From the NCBI GenBank assembly GCA_948470475.1, contig OX419339.1:2395489-2459488 (forward strand): 64,000 nt of DNA, read 5' to 3'. This DNA comes from Galaxea fascicularis. Lineage: Eukaryota; Cnidaria; Anthozoa; Scleractinia; Euphylliidae. Both the position numbers and the translations under genes were made by a program. Below the pieces are notes generated by a model, which did no database searches, was not told the origin of the DNA, and worked only from the letters and a program-made list of their open reading frames with translations. Each line of letters begins with the position of its first letter. Within the stretch, counting starts at the first letter, position 1. Positions 11,802 through 24,250 of the stretch are shown piece after piece.

Positions 11802-13515
11802 CACAGGCGGCCCAGACGTTGTTTGTGATTTACATACGTGACAGTATTGCGCCATTTAAGAGAATGTATGAAAATGGTTTAAAAGCGCTCTAAATTCAAC
11901 TTGTAGTCAAGGATTTAAATAAAAGAAGCTTACCTTAGTCTGCATTTGTGTTATTTTGAAGTCTTTGTGGCAGCTGAGTCGTTCTAAAGTCGTTCTAAAG
12001 CCATTTTGACGATTTAAACTTTTCCAAGTTTGCTTTCCAGTAAAGAGAAACGAAAGGCTGGCGACATGGTCGGCCGACGGTTCGCACTCAAAGCTCCATA
12101 AATTCCACTAAAATGCTCGGAGCCCGCCAAAATTGCCTCACGGCAGCCGTCGATAATTCTTCTTTCTAGTTGTTTCGCCTCGGATTCCAGGGTTTATGTT
12201 ATCCGCCCGAAAAACGCTCCTTTTCGAGCGCTGGCTGCCCATTTTTGCTTTGTCGAGATCCGTAACGAGTTATCTTGGCCACGGATTTCAAAATCGTTGG
12301 CTTAGCGATCCCTCCGCAATGACAAAGTCGCCCTCAACCGTAGGGAGGCACAGGTCAATTTGCTGTATGCAAATTGCACCGTATTAGGGTCCCTGGGGAA
12401 ATTACACCGGAAACGGCGGGAAACTCACCGCTTGCAGAGAAGTAATACTAGTGAAATATATTGGCCGTTTTATTTTTATAATTGTTCAGCGCTAATTTTT
12501 ACCGTGCTAACAAGACAGTTGCACGTTGTTGTTGTTCGTTGGTCAGTTCTACTCGAGAGCACTTTCTAGTGGAATTAATTTTCAGACATTTTGGCATTCC
12601 CATTTCTGCCCAGCAAAACAGTGCTTTTCAGCGCTAAAATCGCTCAGTTGGTCTCAGCAAAACTGTTTTTAAGCGCTAAAATCGCTCAATAAAACAGTGC
12701 TTTTAAGCGCTCAAATCGCTCAGAAACAGTGCTTTTCTTTAGGGCAAAAAGTGCTCAATATAACATTTCTTCTGAGCGCTAAAATCGCTCAATGAAACAG
12801 TGCTTTTATAAGCGCTAAAGTCACGTAACGTAGTTCAATCGTGCAGCCAACTTTGCCTTTACTATTGGTGGAGCCGTTTAGGCGATGTTGTCTAAATTTG
12901 GAAGACGCGAGGGACCCTAATACGGTGCAATTTGCATAGAGCAAATTGACCTGTGCCTCCCTACGGTTGAGGGCGACTTTGTCGTTACTGAGGGATCGCT
13001 AAGCCAACGATTTTGAAATCCGTGGCCAAGATAACTCGTTACGGATCTCGACAAAGCAAAAATGGGCAGCCAGCGCTCGAAAAGGAGCGTTTTTCGGGCG
13101 GATAACATAAACCCTGGAATCCGAGGCGAAACAACTAGAAAGAAGAATTATCGACGGCTGCCGTGAGGCAATTTTGGCGGGCTCCGAGCATTTTAGTGGA
13201 ATTTATGGAGCTTTGAGTGCGAACCGTCGGCCGACCATGTCGCCAGCCTTTCGTTTCTCTTTACTGGAAAGCAAACTTGGAAAAGTTTAAATCGTCAAAA
13301 TGGCTTTAGAACGACTTTAGAACGACTCAGCTGCCACAAAGACTTCAAAATAACACAAATGCGGACTAAGGTAAGCTTCTTTTATTTAAATCCTTGACTG
13401 GAAGTTGAATTTAGAGCGATTTTTGAACCATTTTCATACATTCTCTTAAATGGCTCAAAACCTAATGCAATACTGTGACGTATGTAAATCATAAACAACG
13501 TCTGGGCCGCCTGTG
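11802..13515. mobile_element. Large foldback element with ~0.6 kb inverted arms
   Basis: The arms 11802-12394 and about 12911-13515 are near-identical inverted copies ending in CACAGGCGGCCCAGACGTTG. The ~515 bp between them holds a minisatellite. Open frames inside the arms (12196-12387 + and 12917-13108 -) are mirror images, not genes. I could not identify a target duplication. A ~70 bp piece of the same end sequence recurs at 46317-46388. Confidence 0.8.
12601..12830. repeat. ~50 bp minisatellite in the foldback loop
   Basis: Four to five degenerate copies of a unit containing AAACAGTGCTTTTAAGCGCT followed by AAAATCGCTCA occupy the loop of the 11802-13515 element. Confidence 0.7.
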
Positions 13516-14760
13516 GTGATGGTAGCCTTGTTCTGATCCATCCGATCCATCTGTATTTCGTATGTAACGGTACGTATAAATTTTATTACGATATATCTGG
13601 CTTGTAAACATATCCGATATTTAAAACAGATTTTTTGGCATAGCTGAAAGATTTGATAGCTTGCGTTGTTATCCGTGGATTGCCTTATATTTTGGTACGG
13701 AACATCATCTTCTGATAGGACCCATTTGTACCAAAGAAAACACCTGATCCTTCTTTCTCTTAGCTTTACGTGTCATTTAAGTAGTTTTGATAATGTGCAC
13801 AATTTGAAATGCTTAAGTCAGTGACGACTGTGTTCGCCCACGGTGCAAGCACACAAAAATTTGGGCAAAAAACAAGCACGAGCAATGTCATATACACAAG
13901 TCGGGGGAAGGGGTCGGGTGACGTGGGAGGTTTATGATCCCGAAAACATTTCATCCACTCAAGAAACACTGCAGAAATAAGAACCTCGTGTAAACGACAT
14001 TTCAAATCACAGACCACAAATTATGGATCACAATTGGCCATTCCGAAATTCAAAAGGGAACTGGGGCGAGTTTCACATTTTGAAGTAATCGATAAATTGA
14101 CATCATCATATGAAAGATGACATTGAGTTTAGTCGTTTGACCAAGTTTGATTCTTTTAGGTTGAAAAGAGACCAAGTTATAGACCTTGAAACATAGCTCA
14201 AAATCCATACAAACGTCTCTAATTTTGTGACAGTGTCCCCCAAAACCATGGTTTTCCAAAAATGAATGTGTGCTGTACTTTAATTGTGTTGGTGGGGGAG
14301 GTTGATTTCATGTGGGTTTAGAACTTAAAACATTCAACTAAAATGACAGTCATTGTACCATAAAAGTTCTATCAAGCCCCCCTCTCCAATAATCCCCCTA
14401 TTTGGAAGTCCGTTGAGGATCACATTCCTGTAAAAACAAAAGAACAGACATGATGGGCTGAAAAAGATCAAAGTACTGACAATGAACAAATAAAAATATA
14501 AATTATGTTCCCATTGTACAGGGAACTCAACATTAGTCCTTTGCTATCTTAATTTTGCTGTGTGTTCTATGTAATAAATTATGTCAGTCTTGGCAGCAGT
14601 AACAGAAGCATCAAATGTAGAAAAATTGTCCCAGAGATGTGTCTTTTGATGTAAAGAGTGGCTATTTTTATCCTTTTGACCTACCTTATCCTTTCCCATT
14701 TTTGTGAAGGTATGAAAGCAGCTCTTCTGATGTTCTGAAAGTGCTGGCAACTCAGCAACA

Positions 14761-15117
14761 ATGCCAAGAGGTTCACGACACCCAGAATCAGCTAATACAA
14801 CAGATTCTCAGAGAAGGCGACGGAGGATCCCCCCATGGAGAAATATAGGATGTGATGAGGAATCCAGACTGTCATCTATTTCTTCTTGTGGTAGTGCCAC
14901 ACAGCAGGCAAGAGGTGATGAACCAACATGTATGACAACAGAAGACTTAACACCAAAATTCTATGAAGGTTTAGGTGCTAACTCAAAAAGTGAAACTGTT
15001 GGTAGCAGAGAGAGCACACATCATTCACTCACGGGAAATAAACAACCTGTGGCTCCAGCAGATTATTCATCAGTTGCTTCAAATGGCTTGTTCGAAATTA
15101 CGGCCGAAAAATCCTAG
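14761..15117 (+). CDS. Unassigned open frame, possibly an exon
   Basis: This is a 118-codon frame rich in Ser, Thr, Arg and Glu, starting MPRGSRHPES and ending in the simple repeat that begins near 15117. I recognise no domain. It lies 2 kb upstream of kinase gene 2, so it could be one of its upstream exons. No donor is convincing and no CAP-Gly motif is visible. It may equally be chance. Confidence 0.2.
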   Translation: MPRGSRHPESANTTDSQRRRRRIPPWRNIGCDEESRLSSISSCGSATQQARGDEPTCMTTEDLTPKFYEGLGANSKSETVGSRESTHHSLTGNKQPVAPADYSSVASNGLFEITAEKS

Positions 15118-15540
15118 AATACCGGTGGAATCAGCCGGCAATAATTCCGGCGGATTCAACCGGAATTCCAGATGAGGTTCCCGGAATACCGGCGGAATTC
15201 CAATCTGGCATTCCACCGGAAATCCAGATGGCTCAGGTTCCCGGAATACCGGCAGAATTGCAATCTGGCATTCTACCAGAATTCCAGATGAGGTTCCCGG
15301 AATACCGGAGGAATACCGGCAATAATTCCGGCGGAATGCCAGATTGGAATTCCGCCGGAATTCCGGTGGATTCCGATCCGGCATTCCACTAGAATTCCTG
15401 GGGAATACCAGCGGAATGCCGGCAATAATTCCGGCGGATTCCGGTGGAATTCACCCGGAAACCGCCTGGAATTTAACCGGAATTCCGGACAAGTCCGGGC
15501 TGGAATTCCGGTGGGATTCCACCGGAATTCCAGGTCTATT
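15117..15540. repeat. CCGGAATTCC-rich palindromic array
   Basis: About 420 bp consist of variants of CCGGAATTCC / CCGGCGGAATTCC, each unit being nearly self-complementary. Open frames on both strands are by-products of the repeat. The edges read roughly as inverted copies (AATACCGGTGGAATC on the left, a complementary version on the right), as in the other repeat-filled elements here. Confidence 0.75.
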
Positions 15541-17236
15541 TTAACTAGGGTTGTAGCTCTGTCCACTGCAATTAGGTCCTGCTGTTTGTGGGTGGAGCCA
15601 CACTATAATTTTGTATATATTGTAGTTAATTTTTCTTTTTAGTGAATTTTATTATTTAGTGATGTTATGACTTGGATTTGGCAAATTAGCATGTGACTTT
15701 TGCCTGACACTGTACCAGCAGAAGTGGTACATGAATGATTTCTTAACAAAAGAAATCACCCACTTGAGTTTTTTGACAGACATCATATTAAAGCTAATAT
15801 GACCTTAAACCCCTAGCCTTCTGTGGCTGGCCCCGAACGTTGCACTTGCTCGGTCTGAAGCAGTTTCGACGATAAAAAATACTACCGTTGTTATTCGCAA
15901 GATCAATACTTTAATCTTCAGTTAACAACTTAAGTTCTCCTTTACAAATGTGGATGGCCAGAGGATTGCATGGGTGGAAAACTACGCATCACACTTATGA
16001 TGAGACGAAAACATGGCCGCCCTCGTGGTTGCGCGGTCACCCGGCAAATTGGTGACAACCGCTGACCTTACTAATGACTTACTGCAGTACCGCTGTAGTA
16101 ACACCTTCAAATCATGAAGAGACGAACTTCATTTTTGACGCCATTCCCAGTCTGTATGCCAAAATAGAGTGAGTTAGAGAGATTTTGGATTTCAAGACCA
16201 AAAAAACAATATATGGCCCTTTTGCAGGAAGCCCTTCAATAAGGAGGTGCTGTTCTTGAAGATGTTGATGATTTCAAACTTTAAGGGTCATTAAGAATTT
16301 GATTCAGGAGCAAGCTGAACTTGTGTTAGCTGTTTAAGCAAGGTACAACAGTCACATTTTGACTCTTCAAAGCAGACACCCTTTGTCTGTGGTCTGTCTC
16401 TTGATTTCAAATAAATGCCCATCCTAGGAAGGTTTCTACTTCAGAAACAACTGAAATTCAGTTGGAAATGGCTTATCACATGTTTGTCTCACAGGGGTGT
16501 CTACCGTTACTTAGAACACAAAAATATAAGCCAAGTTTCTGTTAAAGATATGCAAAAGGTTTATGACAGCCAAAGTTCCAAATGTATCCTAAAAGAAATT
16601 ACTAATAAAAGTGGGCCACTTAAAGCCAAGATTTTTTAATGTCACTGAGTTCTCAATAGTACAGATGCCCCTAGCTCTTTCACATTATTAACAATAATAC
16701 AATCAGGAAACATTAAATTGCTTGTTACTTACACCAAAAACATTTCTGTCAATCAGTTGCTACCTAATAATGTAAAGTGTTTCATTAAGAGGAGTGGAAC
16801 AGAGAATTAACTCTGAAGTGTAAATTAAAGTGCTATGAGAAACCCATGAAAAACCCACTGGGTGTTAGCCCTAGTAAAGGGTATCAGGGAACCACACGAG
16901 GCAAAGGAAAAATTCTTATGACCTTGGTGGGAATCAAACCCACGACCTCCGGATTAGATCTACCATTGCTATATATATACACATATATAAAGTGTTTCAT
17001 TGCTTGACTTGCTTACAGGTATGACTCAATTCAAGCCCTTGATATTAGACATTTTAAGGGTTGCTTTGACACAATTAATCTGTCGTCATAATTTATTAAA
17101 GTCCCTTCTTTCCCATGGGTCTGTTTCTAGATAAATAGGGCTCTAATAAGATGTAAGTGAAAGACTTGAAAATGAAACATAGAAGTGAGGCCATGCAAAC
17201 AAAAGCCTAAGCCAGTATAATATTATTTCTTTACAG
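15541..17236. other. Non-coding sequence with one tRNA-like fragment
   Basis: Nothing coding is supported. At about 16917-16962 on the minus strand there is a T-arm-like piece (GTGGGTTTGATTCCCACC), preceded by ATCTAATCCGGAGG. It looks like the 3' part of a tRNA-derived SINE head. Confidence 0.4.
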
Positions 17237-18063
17237 GTGCAATGTCAGATGTGCAGGTGATGAGAAATGAAATTCAGGCTTTAAAACTTGAGCAGTTTAA
17301 ATGGGAGAAAGAGAGAAATGATTTATTATCTCAGCACGAATATCTCAATGAAGAACTGGAACATGTCAAGCAAGCTAAGGAAGAAGTTGAACAACAAATG
17401 GCCAACTTGCAAATTGAGTTGAGAGCTGAGAAGGAGCACCTTCATGAACTGGAAACAACTCTGTCTTCAGCTCAGCAAGCACTGGAGGAGTATCGACGGA
17501 AAGAACCTTGTGACTGGGTCATCTTCCGAGATGAAATTCAAATGACTGATAAATGCCTAGGGGTGGGAGGGTGGGGTACAGTTATGCTCGGAAGATTCAG
17601 AGGTTGTAAAGTAGCTGTGAAACAAATCCATGAACTTATTCTATCGCCTCATAACAAGCGCTTATTTGAGAGAGAAATGAACATTGCCTCAAGATGCCGC
17701 CATCCTTGCCTGTTACAATTTATTGGAGCAACAAACGATGAAGGAAGTCCTTTGTTTGTGACTGAGCTCATGGAAACAAGTTTACGAGCATTGCTAGGGC
17801 AGCGTCAACTCTCTGAAACTGAAGTTTCTCAAATTTCCCTGGATGTAGCTCAAGCACTCAATTACTTGCACAAAAACAAACCTCCCATCATTCACCGTGA
17901 CATCAGCAGTGCTAATGTGTTGCTATGGCAACAGGGTGACCAATGGAGAGGCAAAGTTTCAGATTATGGCACTGCCAATCTCGTGCAACAGACCATGACA
18001 ATCGGTCCAGGAGCCATGATGTACAGCGCTCCTGAAGCACTGACATCAAATCAAACCGTCAAG
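17237..18063 (+). CDS. Coiled-coil and TKL kinase exon of gene 2
   Basis: The acceptor is tttctttacag and the donor GTTAGT at 18064. It starts with one carried base, the same phase as the equivalent exons of genes 1 and 3, so it is probably preceded by other exons. An ATG at 17242 could also start translation. The coiled coil is shorter (about 85 residues). The kinase has GVGGWGTV, VAVKQI, HRDISSANV, DYG and APEA. It is more divergent from genes 1 and 3 than they are from each other. No CAP-Gly exons were found between 7.4 and 17.2 kb. Confidence 0.85.
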
Positions 18064-18523
18064 GTTAGTTGATTTTCACCCCCACCATATCCAAGCAAAC
18101 TGCAAGTTTCATCCCAGCTGATAACATCTACGGTTCTTTTTTATTACCCCACCTATGTAACACTACCAGAGTTTCTTATGAGCTATTTCCTCATTTTCAT
18201 TTAAAACGGAAGGTGTTTGCTTAAGTGAGAGTCACCAGTGTCGATTGGAATGAACTTGTAAGGATCGTTCTTTGATTGCTCGCGTTTTATTGCCTTACCC
18301 TGCACTAAATTTACACGTGTCAGACTAAAAATATATACAAGTAATTGGAGATCAAACGTAAACCGGTAAATCAAGTTAAAATCAAAATGGCTCTGTGCAA
18401 ACAAAACGATGATGTAAGCAAAGACGTACAAACGAAACCGTACGCGTGACTGTTTGTGACATCGATATCTTATTGCAGGGCGTAGTTTAATATTGTTATA
18501 AAAACTGCAGAGTATAAATTTCA

Positions 18524-18526
<3 letters not shown>

Positions 18527-18567
<41 letters not shown>
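18527..18567. repeat. (TTA)n microsatellite
   Basis: About 13 uninterrupted TTA/ATT units lie in the gene-2 intron. Confidence 0.95.
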
Positions 18568-18568
<1 letters not shown>

Positions 18569-19054
18569 AATATCAGTCAGGGAAGTTGTAAGTTCTTGCA
18601 GAAGTTACCTGTTTCAAACTAGACTGAGCAAGAAGGTGCATTTTAATTACACAACATAAAATAAAAAGAGCATTTATACAAATGAATTTCAATGCACATC
18701 ACAAGATCCACCCTGCTAGCAGTGGCCCTATGACCCAAATGCAGATGAATAATTGTCAGGATGAATACTTGCTTCAAAAATGTAACAATCAGTAATGGCA
18801 ACAGCAAGATGAGTAGTCCCTCTGGAGTGATATTATGTTTTGTAGTCTTGTTTGAAATAGACTAGAGTTGGAAAGCCCTGATCAGCAAAAAAATTCTGTC
18901 TTTCAAGATTAATTGCATTATGAAATGCCACCTCTTTCTTTTATTTCTATGGAAATTGTCTTTAAATTGACAATGCAAATGTAATGATGAAACAAAAGTT
19001 ATATACTTTTGTGTTTTCCATAACATATTCACTGCTCTTTAATTTTGTTTATAG

Positions 19055-19252
19055 ATTGATGTTTACAGTTTTGGTGTTCTTCTCTGTGAGATGTGCATCC
19101 GGGAACTTCCAGACCCTAAACAACGCGAGGAACAAATTGCCTTGGTAACAGGTCAAGTGTTTCGGGCCCTCATACGACACTGTCTTCAGTCAGATTCTTT
19201 GACGAGGCCAAGCATGGAGGACATCGTTAATCACTTTGATTCTGACAACTAA
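19055..19252 (+). CDS. Last exon of kinase gene 2
   Basis: After acceptor gtttatag the frame opens IDVYSFGVLLCEMCIRELP and ends at TAA (19250-19252), joining the exon ending at 18063 in phase 0. The subdomain XI region reads RPSMED. The layout is identical to the last exons of genes 1 and 3. Confidence 0.85.
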   Translation: MDVYSFGVLLCEMCIRELPDPKQREEQIALVTGQVFRALIRHCLQSDSLTRPSMEDIVNHFDSDN

Positions 19253-19463
19253 TTATTATTTGTCTGTTCTCAAGTGGCATGAAAAGTCGGTAATTCCATT
19301 GTTTAGTATCGTTTGTTCTTAAACAACTAGCATTGTTGTAACCTACTAATAAGTAATTGTATTACCACCACTGTTTTATCATGGAAGTACAGTAAGTGAA
19401 GTGTGATCATCGCAGTAAATTTTCCAATTTAAGCAACTGGAAAGAAGAAGCCTGAAAAAATCA

Positions 19464-19497
<34 letters not shown>

Positions 19498-19536
19498 GAT
19501 ACCGGTGCGATGCTCTACCAACTGAGCTATGAAGCC
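19464..19536 (-). tRNA. tRNA-Thr-like (anticodon GGT)
   Basis: It reads GGCTTCATAGCTCAGTTGGT on the minus strand and closes with TGAAGCC. The D arm (GCTC/GAGC), the T arm (ACGGG TTCGAAT CCCGT) and a 7-bp acceptor stem are intact. Loop CCGGTAT places GGT as anticodon. One pair of the anticodon stem (A-C) is mismatched, so it may be a tRNA-derived copy and not an active gene. Confidence 0.65.
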
Positions 19537-20409
19537 ACACATTGGGAGCGAGGTCAATTTATTGAGTGAAGTACAGTAAGACAATCCCTGTATTTGTATT
19601 GTTTTGTAATTTATGTCAAGTCGATAAATAAAGGTGTTACACACACAAAAACAAAATTATTTTGAAGTCTGTATTGCTCACTCCTAGGTCTTTTTTCTAT
19701 CTGTTCTTTCAACATAGAGTCAAATTGTCGCGAGAGAAAAGTGTGATATTGTCGCAAAAAGAAGAAAATATGAAATACCCGTAGGAAAAAGCCGATGCAG
19801 ACGTGTGGTTAGAATGCAGTGTGATGCTGTCGGCAATGTTGCTGAATAGCCTTGAGTAGTTTCTTTGGCAAAAACGTAAGAGTATTAAATTCTTTGCTTT
19901 CCTCGTTCAAGCTATTACAGATAGAGACAATTTCGGGTTACAACGACAATTGTTGAACACAATGGTAATTTCCAAGCTGTGCAGTGACCACTATTTGAAT
20001 AATTCGTTGAAAGCGGCCACAAAAGATCATTAGGAATCAACACGAATTCTGATGCCCGTAATAAACACTGAGTCTATTGCTCTTTTACCAGATAAAGGTC
20101 AGAGAGGTTTTGTATAAGGGCAAAATCAAGGGCTATTTTTCAGAGTGTGTTTAAAATGTTTCGTGAAAGAGTTGCCTCCCTTGTCAATTTTATATAAATT
20201 TGTTGAGCGACAAACGTTGAAGCTGCTGTCCAACTAATGTTGAACAGTGTCTCATGTGATGTTGATCGTTGAAATATGACGTTCAAAATGTTGAACGTTG
20301 TTGAACGAAAATAGAGTTTGGCTCTATTCCGTTTAGCCTGCGTAGCTTGGCGGTTTTGTTGGGGTAAAACCGCGCGTAAACACAAGCAGATATTGTACGC
20401 AAGGTTGGA

Positions 20410-21140
20410 AATCAAATTCAGGTCTTACAGAGACACTAAAATTTAATTGATGTCAATGCTAAAATTAGATTGTACAATGCCTATCTTTTGCCTCATTTAA
20501 CTTATTGTTCTATTATCTGGCATTATTGTGGTCAGCGGAATTCAGAGAAACTGGAAAAAACTGAACCAGCGTGCCTTACGTTTTATTTATAATGATCGTG
20601 AAAGCACCTATGAAGAGCTATTAAGTTATATTAATCACCCTACATTGTTTAATAGAAGGATACATAATATTCTGATTCTTATATATAAGGCTTTGCATGG
20701 TTTAAGTCCTTAATACACTTCAAAGTTATTCACTTTTCGAAACTGTAATAAGGATCTGTGGGTACAGATATCTTATCCATACCAAGAGTCAACACCACTA
20801 GCTATGGACTTCATTCTCTCTCTCTTATCATGGTTGTAAGCTATGGAATTCCCTTCCTAACAACATTAGAGCTATTCCAGAGCTAAGCAGTAAATTTAAA
20901 TTGGCTATTTCTGATCTTAAATTTGATGCTGACTGCTGTACCTTTTGCGGTTAATTTTATTAAATCTATTTCATATCATTAGTTAGTTGATCAATATTAC
21001 TATTTTCATATTTGATATCAATACTATTAATATCATTTACTTTTTTTAATTTTAATCTATTAATTTTAGCTATTTATCCTCGGAGATATTAGCATGTTAT
21101 TGCTATCTTCAATTCGAGTATAAATAAAGGTTATTGTATT
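20410..21140 (+). pseudogene. 3' end of a CR1-like LINE
   Basis: Open pieces encode the C-terminal LINE region (LNQRALRFIYNDRESTYEEL, then RIHNILILIYKALHGLSP). A 3' sequence follows and ends in a TATTG/TTGTA-type short repeat near 21140, as CR1-group LINEs end. The frame has several stops. Confidence 0.7.
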
Positions 21141-21562
21141 GTTGTATTGTATTGTTCACTAAATCAGGACGTTTCGGAGGATGGCCACAAATACGAGAAG
21201 AAACATTTTGCTTACATCCCCTCACACAAGCAACCTTGCTCGAGTACTGTTGTTACATCCGTACACTGCACAAAAATGCCAAGTCATTCTCTTTATCGTC
21301 CCAAGGCAGCTACATGCTACAATAAGCTGTTTTGCCCGCGTTAGCCTCACTTCCGTGCTTGCGCCCGTTGGCGTGCAAAAATGCGGTTTCATTTCGAAAA
21401 AGAGCTGGTCCTGATCCCTCACGCATGTCAAAATGGATCGCGACCTCTGGGGACGAGATTGTTGAACCACGTGTCAACCACGTGCAAATCGCGCCAATAC
21501 CAGCTAATACCTGTCTTTACATCGTTAAGCTTAAGGATTGATGAATTACTTTTGAAGAAAGC

Positions 21563-22036
21563 ATGGAAAGGCTTTCTCGTAAGTATTTACTCATTCAGGA
21601 TTGTGTTAAAGCTAATGTAGAACGAAACCTACTTTCTCTTGGTCTCTTAACAAAACAAGTACCAACACAAGTGTTACGAGGCGAGTTACTGGAGGCTCTT
21701 CCCGAAGCTGAACAGCCACTAGATTCTTCGAAAATAGCTCTTTTTGGTATTGAACGTAAGTCCTTACAGCTCGAATGTGCCTTGGATTGTATAATGCGAC
21801 TTACAGAAGAAGACGCCGACTTGCTTTTGGCCATCCCTTCACTTGAGGAGAGGTATCGAACATACATGGATAAAATTTGCTTCAATTTTGGGAAAAGAAT
21901 TAGACAGGGAAGTAGAGTTTTTGTAAAGCGTACTGTTGAAGGCGTTTCCAAGAAATTGCCTGGCGTCGTGCGATACAAGGGAAAGTTACCACCAGGCAGT
22001 GACCATGGCACAATGTTTGGAGTTGAACTGACCAAA
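21563..22036 (+). CDS. First exon of gene 3: CYLD-like N-terminus and CAP-Gly half
   Basis: Starting at ATG 21563, 158 codons run to a GTAAGG donor in phase 0. Residues ~1-110 resemble the region preceding the first CAP-Gly of CYLD (LLLAIPSLEERY). The CAP-Gly half follows: GSRVFVKR, LPGVVRYKG, GTMFGVEL. It joins in frame to 27375-27522. No CYLD peptidase exons follow. In-frame exons lead to a kinase at 36181. Confidence 0.75.
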
Positions 22037-22125
22037 GTAAGGCGATTTTTAAAGCGTTTATCTTTCATACTGTAGCTCCCTTCTCCCAACCCAGTCCCAC
22101 CCCAACCGCTGTAGGGTCTGTCGGA

Positions 22126-22305
22126 TTATAGAGGGTTTTCACATGACGTCACAGCGGCCATGTTGGTGTTCCAAAACAAAGGAACGGTGGCCATATTGGT
22201 GTACCAGGCTACCCCTCTGGGAATTGAACTCTATTTTTATACAAAAACTTTCTTTTCAGTAAACCAATATGGCCACTGGTCACGTGAGTGAAAACGCTCT
22301 ATAAT
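22126..22305. mobile_element. Short MITE with TTATAGAG ends
   Basis: The 180 bp element has inverted ends TTATAGAG..GTTTTCAC and the complement. Inside are paired CGGCCATGTTGG / CCAATATGGCC motifs. It has no coding capacity and lies in the gene-3 first intron. Confidence 0.65.
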
Positions 22306-24007
22306 GGCATAATTTGAGCATAAATTAATACTATAGCTGGAGCATCAGGTACAATGCAGGCATGTACTACTTTCTCATTGAATGTTTACCTGAATGAAAG
22401 TAAATTGGTAATTGTGTCTAACTATATGCTTTCTTTTGTTTCAGAAGTATTATAATTATTTAACATTATTTTAATTCAAATCAAACAGATACAAGAGGGG
22501 AAAGTGCCATTTTAGTTTGGCATAATTAGTACAGGAAATCACACAACCTCTAGACTAGTACAATTTATGTTTCATAGATACAAGTGATTTATTGCACCAG
22601 GCTTTTGCCAAACTATCTTTAGCTGAATTACGAATTGTGAGATAATGTCGTACAACTTGTTTGATTTACTTAATAGTATAGTCATCAAAATCACACAATA
22701 ACTGAGGCGAAATTCAGTTTGATGATGAAAATTACGGGTAGAATCATATTTATATTAGACAACGTTTCAGTGTCCTCATGACACCATCATCAGGTCAAAA
22801 TATGATATTCAACAGATAACAAGAATATTAATGTTCAAGTTCAAGTTCAAGTTCTTAGTCCCTAGAGGCTAACAGACCAACACTCCATCAATATATGCAT
22901 ATGCCAATAAATGTTGCTGGTTCTCTGACTGTTGGCAGGGGTTTCAAAAAGAAAAAAAGTAGCAGGAGGATATTAAGAAGTGTTATGGTGGTCACTTAGT
23001 TTTTCCTTATATGGTTAGATTTCAGTTTTTTGTCCTACACAACCTTTGGACCCTTAGGGGCTCAAATTACTGGCCATCCCTTTTGGTTTACTTATAGTCA
23101 GATCAAAGTTCGGTTTTTTTGTTGATTGTCGTCGAAGAAAGACCAGTTTCCCAAGCAAGTTTCATCCTAACCTTAGCCTTACTGTGTGAGACAGATATGT
23201 GAGTTACTTTCTTTGTTTTATGCCTGCTCCCTATGAAATTGGTCCTCTGAGGAGTAATCATATTAAGTATTGTTTTCATTTTATTGTCTTGAGTGCATGT
23301 CTTTATGTTTATGTTGGAAATTTGCATATAAGTACTTCTAAGCCGTTTATGGTAATGTTTTGCCCAATAGTGGCTTTGTATAGTAATTAAGCTTAAGTGG
23401 AGTTTGTCAGTGTTCTAAGGTTATATTTTGTTGCATTCAGTTTATGCCTTTGTGTGTGGAACACTTGGTTTTTTATTGTACATTCCTTGCAATGTTTGGG
23501 GTTCTGCCTTTAAGATGTAAGGATCATGTTTTGATCCTTTAGTTGTTTGCTTTGTTTCTTTTATTTGGTTGTTGATTTAGTTCTATTGTAACCCTTCATT
23601 TTCAGTTTATGAGAATCATCGATCGTTGTTTTTGTTGGTGAGAAATAAACGGCTTTGACAGAACTTTCATTGGCTTCATTAATCCGAATTGTAATCTCCG
23701 TAAAGTATTCCCATAAATTCCGCGACACATCTTGATTTGGCTGCTTCTTGATAGTCACCAAAGCCATAAGAAGTACCCGGAGGACTATTGTGCTGTGATA
23801 GCAGCACAGTGCAGTGGAGCCAAGGTTTATGCCGAAATATCTGGCAGGGACTGGGGGTAGCAGGGAGAGGGAGAGCCTGTAAAACTTTCTTTAACGACCC
23901 ATTTCCGCCCACTTTTACCTAATTACACAAAATGTCAACTTGTCAATTAACGACTGAAATAGTTCTTGGATTTCTGATATTGAAATTCATTCTTCAAAGT
24001 GCTAGTT

Positions 24008-24250
24008 GTGGAGGCAGGATGGCCGAGTGATTTAGGGCACTGGTTTTCAATGCAGTGACCCAGGTTCAAATCCCGCTCTAGCCACTAGCTGAAGTTGTTC
24101 TGGGTTAGTGCGTGGTTCAACTCCTCAGTAATCCATGTAAATAGCCAACTGGTCTGCCTCCCTCCAGTTGAGATTTGTGAGACTGTTATTTTCATTTGTA
24201 TTATTTGTTTTATTGGCCCTGAAAAGCCCCTCTAGGGGAGTGGTCAATTA
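24008..24250 (+). mobile_element. tRNA-derived SINE, second family, shared tail
   Basis: The head is tRNA-Leu/Ser-like (GATGGCCGAGTGATTTAGGG, then CCCAGGTTCAAATCCCGCTC). The tail CCTGAAAAGCCCC..AGGGGAGTGGTCAATTA is the same as in the 8051-8481 SINE, although head and body differ. Confidence 0.75.

Noticed and set aside
12196..13108. Two mirrored open frames (MLSARKTLLF...) as a gene pair
   Set aside because: They are the same sequence in the two arms of a foldback element and have no domain.
15117..15566. Open frames rich in EFRRN / GIP on both strands
   Set aside because: They are produced by the CCGGAATTCC simple repeat.
22740..22810. Penelope-type tail
   Set aside because: Only a short phrase (ACAACGTTTCAGTG, CATCATCAGGTC) recalls such tails. 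Too little for a feature.
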